Part shown: in pieces, positions 10,861-22,325 of the stretch
How positions within the stretch are numbered: the stretch's first letter is position 1
Layout: every line of letters begins with the position of its first letter
From: Neovahlkampfia damariscottae
Lineage: Eukaryota > Heterolobosea > Selenaionea > Neovahlkampfiida > Neovahlkampfiidae
Direction of reading: 5' to 3'
NCBI GenBank assembly: GCA_016618085.1
Contig: JABLTG010000031.1
Span: 62,001 to 126,000, forward strand
DNA length: 64,000 bases
The notes under the pieces: model-generated
The model's input: only the letters and a program-made list of their open reading frames with translations
What the model was told of the DNA's origin: nothing
Databases searched by the model: none
Position numbers and translations under genes: made by a program

Positions 10861-11943
10861 ATGAAGAATAAATTTTTGGATGCTGGTGCTCCTGATATTC
10901 TTAGAGCAAATCAAAAGGATGAATATTGCTTAAATCATTTGGAAATACTTTTAAGGTTCAACAAATTTATTTTTAATTTTATTTTAGAGACGTTGGTGTA
11001 TATAATCAATCTAAAGGATACTCTGAACTATTATATTACTTTTTAACATATGGATGTAATTCTATGACTTTAGGAGAAGAGTAAAAAACAAAACTTTTTT
11101 TTTTTTAAACATAAACTCCTCATTTAGATATTGTGACATTCAACAAGTTTTCAAAGGAATTAATCCTTCTTTAATATTAAAGATTGAATACATTTTTTTT
11201 AGAGTGATATTTCCAATGCTGTTGGATAAAGGAATATTTTTATTTTTAAAAAAAACAAATGAAAATTACAGAATAAATATGGAAAGAATTAGAAACTTCA
11301 TACCATATATTTTTAGATTTCATTTGGCTTTATTTTATATCAAAGGAAAATATTTAGAAATTTCAAAAAGAAGCTTAAATATAAATTATGTAAAATTAAA
11401 ATTAAAAATTAAAAAAACTTTGAGATTTTTTTTGGCAATCAAAAGAACGAAAACAAAGGTAATATATATATATTTCCATTGATTGAACTAATTTTTTCAG
11501 GTAACGTTTTTTTTAATTGTTAACACATCTTTAAAAGGAAATTATCAATTATTGGGTTATTTAATTTTGTTTCAACAAATAATTTCAATATTTTTGTATA
11601 TTCAATCATTATCTGATATTAAATCTTTAAAATTTGAATATGAAGAAGAAAAAAAATCAGACAAAACATGTCCACATTGTTTGGAAATTCGAAGAGTTTT
11701 GAAAAATATTTTTTAACTTAAAAATAGTTTACAACATCAACACCATGTGGTCATTTAGTAAGAAATTAAAGAATTAATCCAAAAAAAATAGTTCTGGTAA
11801 TTTCAATTTTTTTAAATTTTTCTCAAAGTTGGGAATGTATTTGTGAATGTATTTTCAATAAACAAAGTTGTCCAATTTGTAGACAAAAAGTAACATTACC
11901 ATCATTAACACCTTTATATCATTTTGATTCAAATATAATTTAA
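10861..11943 (+). CDS. PEX10: Peroxisome biogenesis factor 10 (PEX10), RING E3
   Basis: Peroxisomal membrane RING ubiquitin ligase that recycles PEX5. The first exon carries the PEX10 hallmark APDILRANQKDEY. Later exons give YGCNSMTLGEEYCDIQQV and membrane helices. The RING is assembled from very small exons: CPHCLEIRR, a 30-nt exon encoding FTTSTPCGHL, a 5-nt exon (11792-11796) and then WECICECIF...CPICRQ. Joined, they read TPCGHLFCWEC, nearly identical to animal PEX10. At least six introns of about 30-48 nt are present. The stop overlaps the stop of the convergent TPR gene. A double element (ATTGGACCAAT, 10822-10832) precedes ATG 10861. Confidence 0.92.
11792..11796 (+). other. 5-nt coding microexon in the PEX10 RING
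   Basis: TTCTG lies between intron 11758-11791 (GTAAGAAA...AATAG, 34 nt) and intron 11797-11828 (GTAATTTC...CAAAG, 32 nt). With the flanking exons it reads CAT TTA | TTC TG | T TGG GAA, i.e. H-L-F-C-W-E. Without it, the RING zinc ligand Cys and the reading frame are lost. The conserved PEX10 motif makes the call strong; no transcript was available. Confidence 0.85.
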
Positions 11944-12878
11944 TCATTTTGACTTGAAAGTTTATTTACTTGTTCTTTATCTGCATCAGCAATTTCATGT
12001 TCACCCAATGAACGATAAGCATATTCTCTCAAAATATATCCATCAATTGAAGTATTCTTTGACAAATTTATTCCATTTGAAAACTAAAATTGATTAATTT
12101 TGTTAATTTACCTCTTCAATAGCTTCTTGTGTTTTTCCTAAATCTAATAATGCTTTTCCTTTTTCATAACAACATTCAATGAAAGTCAAATCAATTTCAA
12201 GTGCCATATCAAATTGTTCAATGGCTTCTTCTAATCTACCAACTGAGTTATATAATTTACCTTTTAAATAATAAGGCATTGCTGATTCTGGTTCAATTGA
12301 AATCATTCGATCAAAATCATCAAATGCTTTTTCCATTTCCAATAATTTTGAATATATTTTACCTCTTAGTTCATAAACTACATATGCATTGGAATTAAGT
12401 TCTGAATATTATTTGATCAAAAATTTTTACCTGCTGATTCATTTAGGTCTTTTAGTGCTTCTTCATATTTTTTTAATTCGTAATAACAACTTGCTCTTTG
12501 ATATAAAAGTGTTGATTTAATTTCATGTTGATTATTAAAATTTGGAATTCCAGTTGAAAAATCTTTTATGCCTTCTTCATATTTTCCTTTGGAATATTGT
12601 TAAAAATAAAATGTTTTTTAGTTAACCTAATAAATGTAATACTGTTCCTCTATGACTATATAAAATAAAATTCTTTGAAAAATTAAATTTAAATTTTAAA
12701 ATACTGATGGATTTATCTGTTAAAAAAAAAATTAATCTTTTTTTTGAAAATGTACTTTCAGTAATTCATCAAAACCAGCATAAGCTTCTTTGAGTTCTCC
12801 TGCTTGTAACTTTTTTACACTTTTTTCAAAAATTTCTTGAGAAAAAACGTTAAACTTTCTTATTGTAAGACGAAACAT
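11940..12878 (-). CDS. TPR-repeat protein, possibly mitochondrial
   Basis: Multi-exon gene starting at ATG 12878. The N terminus (MFRLTIRKFNVFSQEIF) is basic and amphipathic, like a mitochondrial presequence. At least four or five tetratricopeptide-like repeats follow, for example units with KAFDDFDRMISIEPESAMPY and EEAIEQFDMALEIDLTFIEC, where the Gly/Ala/Pro TPR positions are visible. Introns lie near 12590-12625, 12655-12765, 12395-12430 and 12085-12111. The C terminus ends KLSSQND with TAA on the minus strand at 11942-11940, overlapping the PEX10 stop. TPRs bind proteins; no partner can be inferred. The start codon is separated from the divergent Zn2Cys6 gene by just 46 bp. Confidence 0.7.
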
Positions 12879-12924
12879 TTTGACCAATTAAAAAAGTTCA
12901 ACAATAATTGGTTGAAAAAAGAAG
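12879..12924. promoter_or_regulatory. 46-bp bidirectional promoter with two CCAAT elements
   Basis: This is the whole spacer between two divergent start codons. ATTGG at 12907-12911 lies about 14 bp before the plus-strand ATG (12925). CCAAT at 12884-12888 lies about 6 bp before the minus-strand ATG (12878) and reads ATTGG in that gene's sense. Each gene therefore has its own element in the same relative orientation. 5' UTRs must be extremely short or absent if transcription starts inside the spacer. Confidence 0.55.
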
Positions 12925-14223
12925 ATGGTTACTTCAAAACAAAAAAGAAAAGTAAAAACAGTTAAAACTGGGACAGGTAGTAGAAAACCATATGTAAAAA
13001 GAGCTTGCTCAAATTGTAAAAGTGCGCATACTGCTTGTGATTCAAATAGACCGTGTCAACGTTGTACAAGTTTAGGTTTAGAAGACTCATGTGTTGATGC
13101 AGAAAGAAAAAAACCAATTTTAAGGAAACCTCGAAAAAAGAAATTGAAAGAAGAAGAAATCGAAAATTTTCCTTCTTTAAAAGAATACGCTCCTTATTTA
13201 CCAAAGAATTCACCAACAACTTCGGTAGTTTTAGGTCAGTTTCCAACTACTACACTATTTCCACCAAAACCAAAAAATATACCAAATTATTATGCACAAG
13301 GAAATAATTATAATTTTGAATTTAATCCAAATAATTTTACTGCTTTTCAACAACAACATCAACAAGGTTATCAATCACCTTATCAGATATCAAATTTACA
13401 ACAACCTTTAAACAACGAAAATTTAATTTCAAAAAATAATTTACAACAATACCAACAGTATCAAAATCAAAATCAAAATCAACCATATGTTTCTGGATTA
13501 TTAAAAAATCAAAAAGAAGAAGAGAATATTTTACAAGAACAAAATCAACAAGGTGATGATGATAATGATGAAAATGTTGATTTATATATGGATTTATCAA
13601 ATTTATCACCTTTATTGACTAATACTCCTTATCAAAATGATTTACTTACAATACCAAATGGTGAATCTGGTGATGATCAAGAAGTATCATTTGAAGATGA
13701 TTTTTCATCTCAACAAAATTTGCAACAAAATCAAAATATAAAAAGTACACAAAGCAGTGCATTCGCGAAACCTGTTCCTATTCAACCACTTCCTTTAGTT
13801 CCATTCACAGGTAAAGGTAGTGGTGATTCAAAAAAAGGTACATTAACAAATAATCAATTAGAAGATTTATTAAAAATGGTTTGGCAAAAACAACAAGTGC
13901 AATCTGAAGAAATGAAGGAAATTAAAAAAGTTGTAAATGATTTAAAGAATTTAATGATTTCAAATAATAATTCTCAACAAAATTCACCACAACAAAAAAA
14001 TATGCAACCACCAATACATCAACAACAACAACAACCATCAATGCAACAAAATCAGCAAACAATGCAACAACCACAACAAAATATACCACAAACAATACCT
14101 CAGCCTTTGGAACAAAAATTTCAATTTCCTGAATCAACTTTTCAATCTCAAGAAGAGGAGAATGATGATTTTGATCCAGGAAACTATTCACCGATCAATC
14201 CTGAAGATTTAAGTTCTTGGTAA
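12925..14223 (+). CDS. Zn(2)-Cys(6) binuclear cluster transcription factor
   Basis: Single-exon gene, 432 residues. Near the N terminus (residues about 28-53) is a fungal-type Zn2Cys6 cluster: RACSNCKSAHTACD, then RPCQRC and DSC, giving six cysteines with the expected C-x2-C-x6-C spacing, followed by a basic linker (RKKPILRKPRKKK). The rest is rich in Gln and Asn with several Asp/Glu patches, typical of activation regions. A short helical segment (NQLEDLLKMVWQKQQVQSEE) could dimerise. Outside fungi such factors are known in amoebae, so this does not require transfer from fungi. The role is DNA-binding regulation; targets are unknown. Confidence 0.85.
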   Translation: MVTSKQKRKVKTVKTGTGSRKPYVKRACSNCKSAHTACDSNRPCQRCTSLGLEDSCVDAERKKPILRKPRKKKLKEEEIENFPSLKEYAPYLPKNSPTTSVVLGQFPTTTLFPPKPKNIPNYYAQGNNYNFEFNPNNFTAFQQQHQQGYQSPYQISNLQQPLNNENLISKNNLQQYQQYQNQNQNQPYVSGLLKNQKEEENILQEQNQQGDDDNDENVDLYMDLSNLSPLLTNTPYQNDLLTIPNGESGDDQEVSFEDDFSSQQNLQQNQNIKSTQSSAFAKPVPIQPLPLVPFTGKGSGDSKKGTLTNNQLEDLLKMVWQKQQVQSEEMKEIKKVVNDLKNLMISNNNSQQNSPQQKNMQPPIHQQQQQPSMQQNQQTMQQPQQNIPQTIPQPLEQKFQFPESTFQSQEEENDDFDPGNYSPINPEDLSSW

Positions 14224-14407
14224 ATGTCAATATTAAAAATTTTATATCTTTTATTTTTCTTTTTTGTCACTCAAATTTAATTTTAAACTTCAAGTTGAGT
14301 GTTCGCTTAGTTTAGTCAACATAATTTCCACAGAAGTCTGATTCAATCTTTATTTGGGTTTCGATTGATCTTCCAAAACAAATCATCCAATTAAAAAATA
14401 TCTAAAC

Positions 14408-17400
14408 ATGTCTTTGGTTGAAGATGAAGGTATGATCAAACAAATTTTTTAAAAAATAAAATTCATCAAGAAATTATGAAACATTACACGTATAAATATT
14501 TTAAAGATGAAATGGTCACAAAATTAGCTCTATTTGAAAAGATACAGGGTATAAAACTAATTTATTTTTTTAAAATAAAATAGAATGGCCAGATTTGATT
14601 AAATTTTTAGAACAATTGATAAAATTAATCAAGAAATATCATAAAGTACCTATAATTCCAGAAAAATACACTTTGAGCAAAAGATTAAGTCAATGGTTCG
14701 AAAATGAAATATCTTTTAATTTTTTCAAGTTTAACTCCATCTTTACCACAAGGAGTTCATTTAAAAGTTGTTGAAGTTTATGTCACTATCTTTGAAAATA
14801 TAAAACTGAATAGACTATCAAAAGACTTACCAATTTGGTGCGGACTTTTTTATTTATTCCCATTTGCTTCTATTCAAACTAAACCTGAATTATTAAGAGT
14901 TTATGAAGAATACTTTTTTCCATTAGAATCCAATTTAAAACCATGTTTAAGTAAGTCGTTTTTTTTTTTTAAAGTGATTCAAAAAAAAAAGGTTTGATTA
15001 TTTTGTCATTACTATCAGGTTTAGATGAAGAAGAAGGTACAAGAATATATTCAGAATCTTTTAAAATGTTAAACAAATTATTACAAATTTTCAACGAAGA
15101 AATCTTTTTCAAAACTTTATGGGATAATATATTAAATTCAAAGAATTGTAGAGTAGCTGCTTTTAAATTCATTTCAAGTTATTCACAAAAATCAAAAATT
15201 AAATTATATCAACCATTGGTTATTGAAGCAATTTGTTCTTGTTTAATTGATTCAAAAGTTATGACTCAAAGAAGTGTATTAGATATGTTATGTAATCATT
15301 TTAGAATTGAAAATGCATTTGAATATCAAGATATGATAAAAATCATTTATACCATGACTTTGATTATTGAATCTTGTGATAATTCTGTAAGTAGAAGAAT
15401 TTATCAATGGTTATTTGATAATACAAATAATACTATTTATTTTAAAGAAAATTCTTTAAAACCTTTCATGGATTCAATGATAGTAAATTTGGATACAAAT
15501 ATATTAATCATTTTTAGATTCATTTCAAACAAACAGAAGAAAATGTTGAACATTTATTAAAATTTAATTCAATTCAAATTTTCATTTTATTTTTAGAAAG
15601 ATTAGATAATTTAAAAGAAATTGTTGTCAAAACATTATTACCTGATATTTTGATTCATGTAAATTTTAATCGAAAATTATTGGATGATTTTTTTATTTTA
15701 TTAAAAAAATCAAATGAAATTAATAATGAAATTATATGGGATTGTCTTCATGAATTTTGTAAACAAAAGAATTTTGAATTAGTTTTTAATTGGTTAGAAA
15801 TTTTAAATGAAAATAATTTCATTTTGAAAAATGAACAACCAATAGATGAAGAGAATTTTATATTAACTAAATGTTTACCAAAAATATTAACTGAATTATT
15901 ATCATCATTTGATTTAAAAAAGACATTAATATCATTAAAAATATCATATTTTATTTTAGATAAAATACAAGATATAATATCCAATGAATATTTAGAAAAT
16001 ATTTATTCAATATCACAAGATAACTTTTTTAATTTTTCAAAGAATCTAAAATCAATTGAATATTTGAATGAATATGAACAATTATATTCATTTACATTAC
16101 ATTTACTTTCAAAATTGAAATCAAATAAACTGGATGATGTACCAATTTTTATGAAAGGATTATTTGAAACATGTGGTTCTGATAATATAATCATTTCATT
16201 ATTTTCAATTAAATCATTTTTAAGTGTTGTATTAACTCCAACACCTGCAATTGAAAATATTCAAAATTTAATTCTTGAAGATGAAAGATTTACAAAAACA
16301 ATAATTAAAAAATTATGGAATTTAATGATACCAAAGAATGCAAAATATCATTTTGAAATATCAAAATTAATGATTGATTTTTATTTATTGAATAAACATG
16401 TTTGTAATTCAATTATATCAGATACATTAACATCAGAATCATTAAATAAAAGAATTGAAGGATATCAAAAATTTTCATTAATTTGGAAATTATTAGATGG
16501 TATTAATGTTTCATTTCGTGTTTTTGATGATGGTTTATTGTTAATGTTAGGTTCAATAAAATCAGAAAATTCAACATTAAGATTAATTTCAAATTCATGG
16601 TTGAAAAACTCAATGAAAAATATAAATAGAATTTTAGATTCTTTATTTTGTTTATTAGTTGATGAAGAATCAATAAAACAAAAAATTAATGTTTTTGATG
16701 AAAGAAGATCAACTTATGTATTAAAATTATGGTTAGAAATTTTAAACGTTTCACCAATTCAATTCATAAAATCAACAATGAAAACTGAATTAAGTTTTGA
16801 TTTAATTGATAATTATCAAAAGTTTTTAATCAAAGATATTCAAAATAGTATGTCATTTTTAATTAAACATGTTTAAAGATACATTTCAAATGCCATCGAG
16901 TCATTTTGATATTTCAGGAAATGATTATTTAACTTTATTAATTTCAACATGTGTTAGATTAATGGAATTTGGTATTAATGAAGAAAATGTAAATTCAGAA
17001 GAGAAAACTATACATTCAACAATTAGAGCAAATTCTGTTCAATTTTTACAATTAATTTTAAATTATGGAAGAGATATTGAAGAAATGAATAGATTCACTA
17101 TTCCATTATCAGAATTAAGTATCAAATTTTACTAAATTAATTCTTATTTTAGTTTTATTTCATTTAAATATTGCTATTGAATCAAAAGATGCTGTTTTTC
17201 AAGTTGAATTATTAGATTTTATGTTTATCATTTTGAAATTATTAGATTTAAAAAAAATTGAAAGTCCAATCATAAAATCTGATAAATTTATAAAAATTAT
17301 AATGAATGGATTCAAAACAGCATTTGAAGGTCAAAATTCAGATGAAATGTATTCTTTGTCTCTTTTGAATCATTGGATGAAATCATTCATTTCATATTTA

Positions 17401-19804
17401 CCTTTCATGAAGAATATTTTATCTTCTGTTATTACATCATCTGTTTCTTTATTCATTTCTCTTTTGAATGAATGTTCAAAATTAGGTGTCAATTCATTAA
17501 CTCATGAATCAATTATTATTATCTTGAATGGATTATCTGCTATTTTTAGATTTTGTTTAACAGAAAATGATATTGAAGAATTAGAAAAGAAAATGTTAAA
17601 ACAACAACAAGAAGAAGATAAAAATCTGATTGGAAAGTTATTTACAGGTTTAATTACAGGATTTAATAATGAAAATGAAAATTTAATTTCACCAATTGAA
17701 GAATCAAAATTATTTCTTTTTTCGAAAGTCTCAGAGGTTTGATCTTTTTTTATTTATCAATTTTAGATTTTAATGGTGTTATCAAAGATTTGGAATTCAA
17801 TGAAAGAAGATGGTTTTGGTGGTGATTTGAATGCAAAATATCTTGTTGAAAAATCTATTGTTAGATTAATAGAACCATTATTCAATGAGAATTCATTTGA
17901 ATTAATGACATCACTAATTGTTTTATGGGCAACTTTTCATCCTGAAACTTTGAATTCATTTCAAGTTAAATTGAATAATTTAGATTTTTGGTAGGCCAAT
18001 CAAAAAAAAATTCTAATGATTACTTGAAAATAGTTTAATTGAAATACTGAATGAAATGGATGTGATGACACCTGATAGTTTTATTTTAAAAATATCAAAT
18101 GTGATTATGGAATTAAAGAATGAAAAAAAAACGAAAAATTTATCTGAGAATTTAAAACTTCGAGAATCCGTTGGATTGAGTTTTTTATCATGTTATATTG
18201 AAAAATGCTCAAATAATTATTCATTCTTAAAAATGATTGAAACTTTAAATTTACTTTTAATGAATTTTAATTCGTCAACACAAGATTTATTTAATCTTGG
18301 AATGTTATTGAATATAATATATCAATTTATAAAAAGATGTTCATTAAAAGAATTAGAAAAAGAAAAAAAATTTAAAGAAAATATTATTAAATTATTTGAT
18401 AATTCAATTTTATTAGCTACAAAAGAAACAATCACAAAACAAAAATTAATCAAAAAAGAAAATTTAATTGTAAAAGAAAAAGATTTAAGATACTTTGATA
18501 TATCAACTCAAATGTTCAAATTTATATCAATTATGTTACCTTTAATAGGAAATGAAATTTTTGACGAAAAAGATTTTCAAATTCTTTTAAGTTCAATTTT
18601 ACCAAATTTTATATCAGTTTTGAAATATCATAATCTAGAAAATATGTATAAAACTAAATTCGTTTTAAAAATATTATTAAATTTCAATCATTTTACAACC
18701 AATCAAAATAGAGAATTATTGAATTTATTTTATGATAATCAATTCTTTTTTATTGATTGTGATTCTTTTAAATATTGGAAAGAAATTTTAAATCGAATCA
18801 TGAAAAAAGAAAAGAATTTTTATTTCATTGAATTATTGAATAAGTTTAGTACAACCCAATCAATTTTTATGTCTGCTGAAACAGAAGCAATATCTAAATC
18901 AAGATTATTAAAAAGAATGTCGTTTATTATTTATGCAGGTGAATTTAATCAATATTTAAATCATTTTAATTTGATCATTGAAAAGATTGTCGATTCATTA
19001 AAATCATCAAATTCAAATACTGTTCTATTTCAAATTTTATTGGCTCTAAGAGTTTTGATGTTGAAAATTTCCAATGAAAAATTGAAATCTATTTGGCCAA
19101 CCATAATGACTTTAATTATCAAAGTTTTAGAAAATTCTAAAAATGAACATCCTTCTATTTTATTTGCTATTTGTAGATTTATTGATTATGCTACCATTAT
19201 TTTACCAGAAGATTTTCAATTTTATAAATGGATATTTTATACAAAGTAAGAAAACTTATAGTTTTGTTAAATATAAAAAAGTAATATGATTGATTTAGAA
19301 AATGAAAAAACAAAATATCACAATTTCATTCCTTTTTTAAAAACATTTGATGTTTCGTTGACCAATCAACAAAAAATTGAAATTAATAATGAATTAAAAA
19401 AAGAAGTAAGAAGATTTTAAACTCAAATTCAAAAGTTAAATTCAAATTTCAAACGACCATTAAAAATACCAAAAATTATAAAAAATTTGAAACAAGTTAA
19501 TCAATTTGGAATTGAATTAAATTCTAATTTAAGATTTAATAATTTATATGAAACTATTAATTTTGAAATTGATTTCAAAGAGATTGATTCACAATTTGAA
19601 ATTGATTTTATAAATTTAAAATTCAATGAATTACAAAAATTAGTTTTAAATAATAAAAAAGAAGAAGAAGAAGAAAATGAAAGACATTCAATTGGAATAC
19701 CAAGAGAAGAAATGGAAAAATTAAATGAAAAAAAAGGAAAAGAATTAAATTCAAAAAATGAAGAAGTAGAAGATAAAAATTGGATTAAGATTGATGATAT
19801 TTAA
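14408..19804 (+). CDS. DOP1 (Dopey) family trafficking protein
   Basis: Large leucine-rich alpha-helical protein (about 1,650 residues) of the DOP1 family, which with MON2 acts in endosome-Golgi traffic and cell polarity. The N-terminal Dopey domain is clear: WPDLIKFLEQLIKLI, then after a 34-nt intron (SQ|CLTPSLPQGVHLKVVEVY), LSKDLPIWCGLFYLFPFAS and LIILSLLSGLDEEEGTRIY. The join across the 14697-14730 intron gives the conserved Cys. At least eight introns (for example 14950-14991, 15560-15595, 17135-17150, 17740-17767, 17993-18034 and 19245-19299) divide the rest, which is poorly conserved but matches DOP1 in length. The C terminus is acidic. Its last 20 nt overlap the 3' coding end of convergent EMC3. 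Confidence 0.85.
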
Positions 19805-20683
19805 TAAATCTTTCTTCTGATGAATCTATATAAAATTGATGTTCAATTAATTCTAAATTTTCAATTTCTGTTTTGAATAGTGATCCATAATCAACCATTT
19901 GTTGTTGTTGTTGTTGTAATCCACCTGTCATTTGATTTTGCATTAATTTTGCATCATCAACAGCTTTTTTGATAATTTAGTTTTTTTTTTTTTTCTTACT
20001 TTCATTTCCAAAAATTAAAGAAAAAACTCCGTTAGAACCAAATAAAAATAAAAAAAAAATTGAAGATGAAGTGACATAAGATACATCAAGTGAGTTCAAA
20101 TTTAAACCTCTTTGTACCATTCCTTTAAATTTTTGAGTCAATTGAAACGGAAATTTTGCTAAAACAAAACTTGAATAAAAATAAGACAACCATCCAAATA
20201 TGACCTAAAATATTAATACTACTGAGTAAAAATACCATATTTGGAACAATCATTGCCATATTATTTTTCATTAAATCTCCCATAGCACCTATAGTAGTCA
20301 GTCTTCATAAAATCTAAAGTACTTGGATCTGTCATCGCAGATAATGTTTGTGCGGGTATTTTTTCATTTAAAAGACCTCCTTTTCTTTCTTCAGGTTCTT
20401 CACCTTCGACAGTAGAAGGAATAATAGTTTTTTCATCATTAAAAAAGAAATTTCTTCTTATTTTGAAACTATCTTTTGGTATAAATTTTCCATGAATTTT
20501 CAAATCATTTGACTTTTTCAAAGTTTGTCCTTGTCTGAATTTTTCAATATTCTTTTTTTTATTTGAATTGCCAAAAATATTAGTCAAATAATTCCTTATA
20601 ACACCAAATAAAAACATAGTAATTAAAATTGGAAATAATACCCAATCTCTAATTCTTGAATCAAGTTCAAGTTGTAAATCCAT
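19785..20683 (-). CDS. EMC3: ER membrane protein complex subunit 3 (EMC3)
   Basis: Core insertase subunit of the ER membrane complex (Oxa1 superfamily). The N terminus (LELDSRIRDWVLFPILITMF) is a clear EMC3 signature and the first membrane helix. A cytosolic stretch ends in TDPSTLDFMKTDYY. After introns it continues with GAMGDLMKNNMAMIVPNMV and GWLSYFYSSFVLAKFPFQLT, then MVQRGLNLNSLDVSYVTSSS, again typical. A Gln run of seven residues and a tail ending YHQS follow. Introns lie near 20200-20235 and 19975-19990. The reading frame runs to TAA at 19787-19785, so it overlaps the end of the DOP1 coding sequence on the other strand. CCAAT is at 20711-20715. Confidence 0.9.
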
Positions 20684-20755
20684 TAAAGCTCTGTTGTGTT
20701 AAAGAATTGACCAATAAAACTCAAATAATTTTATTTTATTTTTAATAAATCAAAT

Positions 20756-21239
20756 TTAAAATTTTCCAAAGTATTTATATCTTTCTTGATTTAAAATTTT
20801 ATGTGCCTCCAAATTTACTCTTGATAATTTTGAGCCATAACCTAAATCATATTCATACCCTGCATAAGTAATTATAGCGGATATAGGAAGTAACATAGCT
20901 ATATGAATTAAATGCAAATTAATTGTTTTTACCAACTGGAAATTTTCCAACAAGCATAAACCTTAAAAAATTAAATGTCGATCAATTAAATACCTTGAAA
21001 GAGTACCTATGGTCAATACGGATGTATATCCAAATGCCCATCTAAATCTAAAAGAATTTAGATTTTAATTTCAAAAACCTTTCTCTTGATTTACTAAGTT
21101 GCATTGCTAAATTTATTTCAGCACTTCTTTGCCAGTGTACAAAATTATCTGGAATATAAGATGAATTTTATCTATTCTTACTATTTTCTGCAAGGATTTC
21201 TTCATCCGTTGGAGTTCTTGACGCTTCTTCGTTGGACAT
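20756..21239 (-). CDS. PLGRKT (C9orf46) family membrane protein
   Basis: Small two-pass membrane protein homologous to the plasminogen receptor PLGRKT, whose ancestral role in protists is unknown. Four introns of about 31-33 nt are removed to give HWQRSAEINLAMQLSKSRER, then FRWAFGYTSVLTIGTLSRFM, KFPVAMLLPISAIITYAGYE and YDLGYGSKLSRVNLEAHKIL. The last segment matches the human YDLGYG...EAEDIL region closely in sequence and position. The product is about 115 residues, a little shorter than in animals. ATG 21239 follows an ATTGG at 21266-21270. Plasminogen binding should not be assumed in this organism. Confidence 0.85.
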
Positions 21240-21328
21240 TCAAACTACTTCAAAAAAAACCTCTGATTGGATAAAATTGAAAGAGGAATAAAATCACAAA
21301 AACAACATCAAAAATTTATAATCATTTT

Positions 21329-22296
21329 TTAAATTGCTGATATTCCACCATCAATTGGTAATGCAACACCTGTAATGAATGATGATTTTTTTGATAATAA
21401 AAACACAACTGAGTCTGCAACTTCTTCTGGATTGGCTACTCTTCCCATTGGTACTCGATTTTTTAATGCTTCAAATTCTTGTTCTGTCATTAATTTTGTA
21501 ACTAATGGTGTTCTTGTGAAACCTATTCCATTCATCAATCAATATATAAATCAAGTACTTACTTGGACAAACTGCATTGATTCTGATACCTTTTCTTGCA
21601 TATTCTAAAGAAGTTGAATAAGTCATACCAACAACACCAAATTTTGTTGCTGAATAAGGAGCATTCATTTTAAATCCAACTAAACCAGAAATTGATGAAT
21701 TATTGACAATTGAATAACTTTCATTATTTTTTAGTTTTGGTTGTTTTAACATTTGTTCAATTTCATATTTCAAACATAAAAATACCTTTTTTTTTTAAGA
21801 GTTCATATTTATCTTACTCCTTTTAAATTGATTTCCATCTTATTTTTTTAACTTCTATTTTTTATTTTACTAATTTGTCAAGTGTGAATTCATCTTGTTC
21901 ATGAATTTTTCCAAGATTACCACCTATACCTGCATTATTAAAACAACAATCTATTTTTCCATATTTTTCAACTATTTATTGATTAGTTTTATCATTTCTA
22001 TTTTATACCTGCTTTTTGTATTGTTTCTTTCACAGATTTTGCTTTTGAAACATCACAAGAAATGAAATAATAATCACCTTTTATTTTTTTCAAATCTTCA
22101 GTTTCTCTAAGATCAACACAAACTATCTTTGCTCCTTCACTTTTATTAAAAGTAAATTTATTTTTTTTGTTTAATTCTTACTTTGAACATTTGATTGCTG
22201 ATTGTAACCCAATACCTGATGATGCTCCTATATAATTGTTAAACATTAACTTGATAAACAACCTGTGATTAATACTACTTTATTTTTTAATGACAT
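21329..22296 (-). CDS. Short-chain dehydrogenase/reductase (classical SDR)
   Basis: NAD(P)-dependent oxidoreductase of unknown substrate. The N terminus is [12 protein letters not shown], followed after an intron by the rest of the cofactor-binding Gly motif (ASSGIG). Then come NNAG in [11 protein letters not shown], the catalytic Ser in [13 protein letters not shown], and Tyr-x3-Lys in [13 protein letters not shown]. The C-terminal part has [18 protein letters not shown] and [14 protein letters not shown]. At least four or five introns of about 35-50 nt cut the gene (near 22225-22265, 22155-22185, 21965-22010, 21785-21880 and 21540-21562). The acidic residue at the end of beta-2 (CVDLRE) favours NAD over NADP. 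It resembles bacterial-type cyclohexanol or glucose dehydrogenases, common in protists. Confidence 0.88.
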
Positions 22297-22325
22297 TTCC
22301 TTTTAATTGGTTAGTTTTTTTGTCT

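Noticed and set aside
12925-14223. Zn2Cys6 factor as evidence of gene transfer from fungi
   Set aside because: The domain is known in amoebae and other protists, and codon use equals that of neighbours.
19670-19690. GAA microsatellites in coding regions as expansion loci
   Set aside because: Poly-Glu and poly-Lys tracts are common throughout this AT-rich genome and are explained by codon bias; nothing singles them out.
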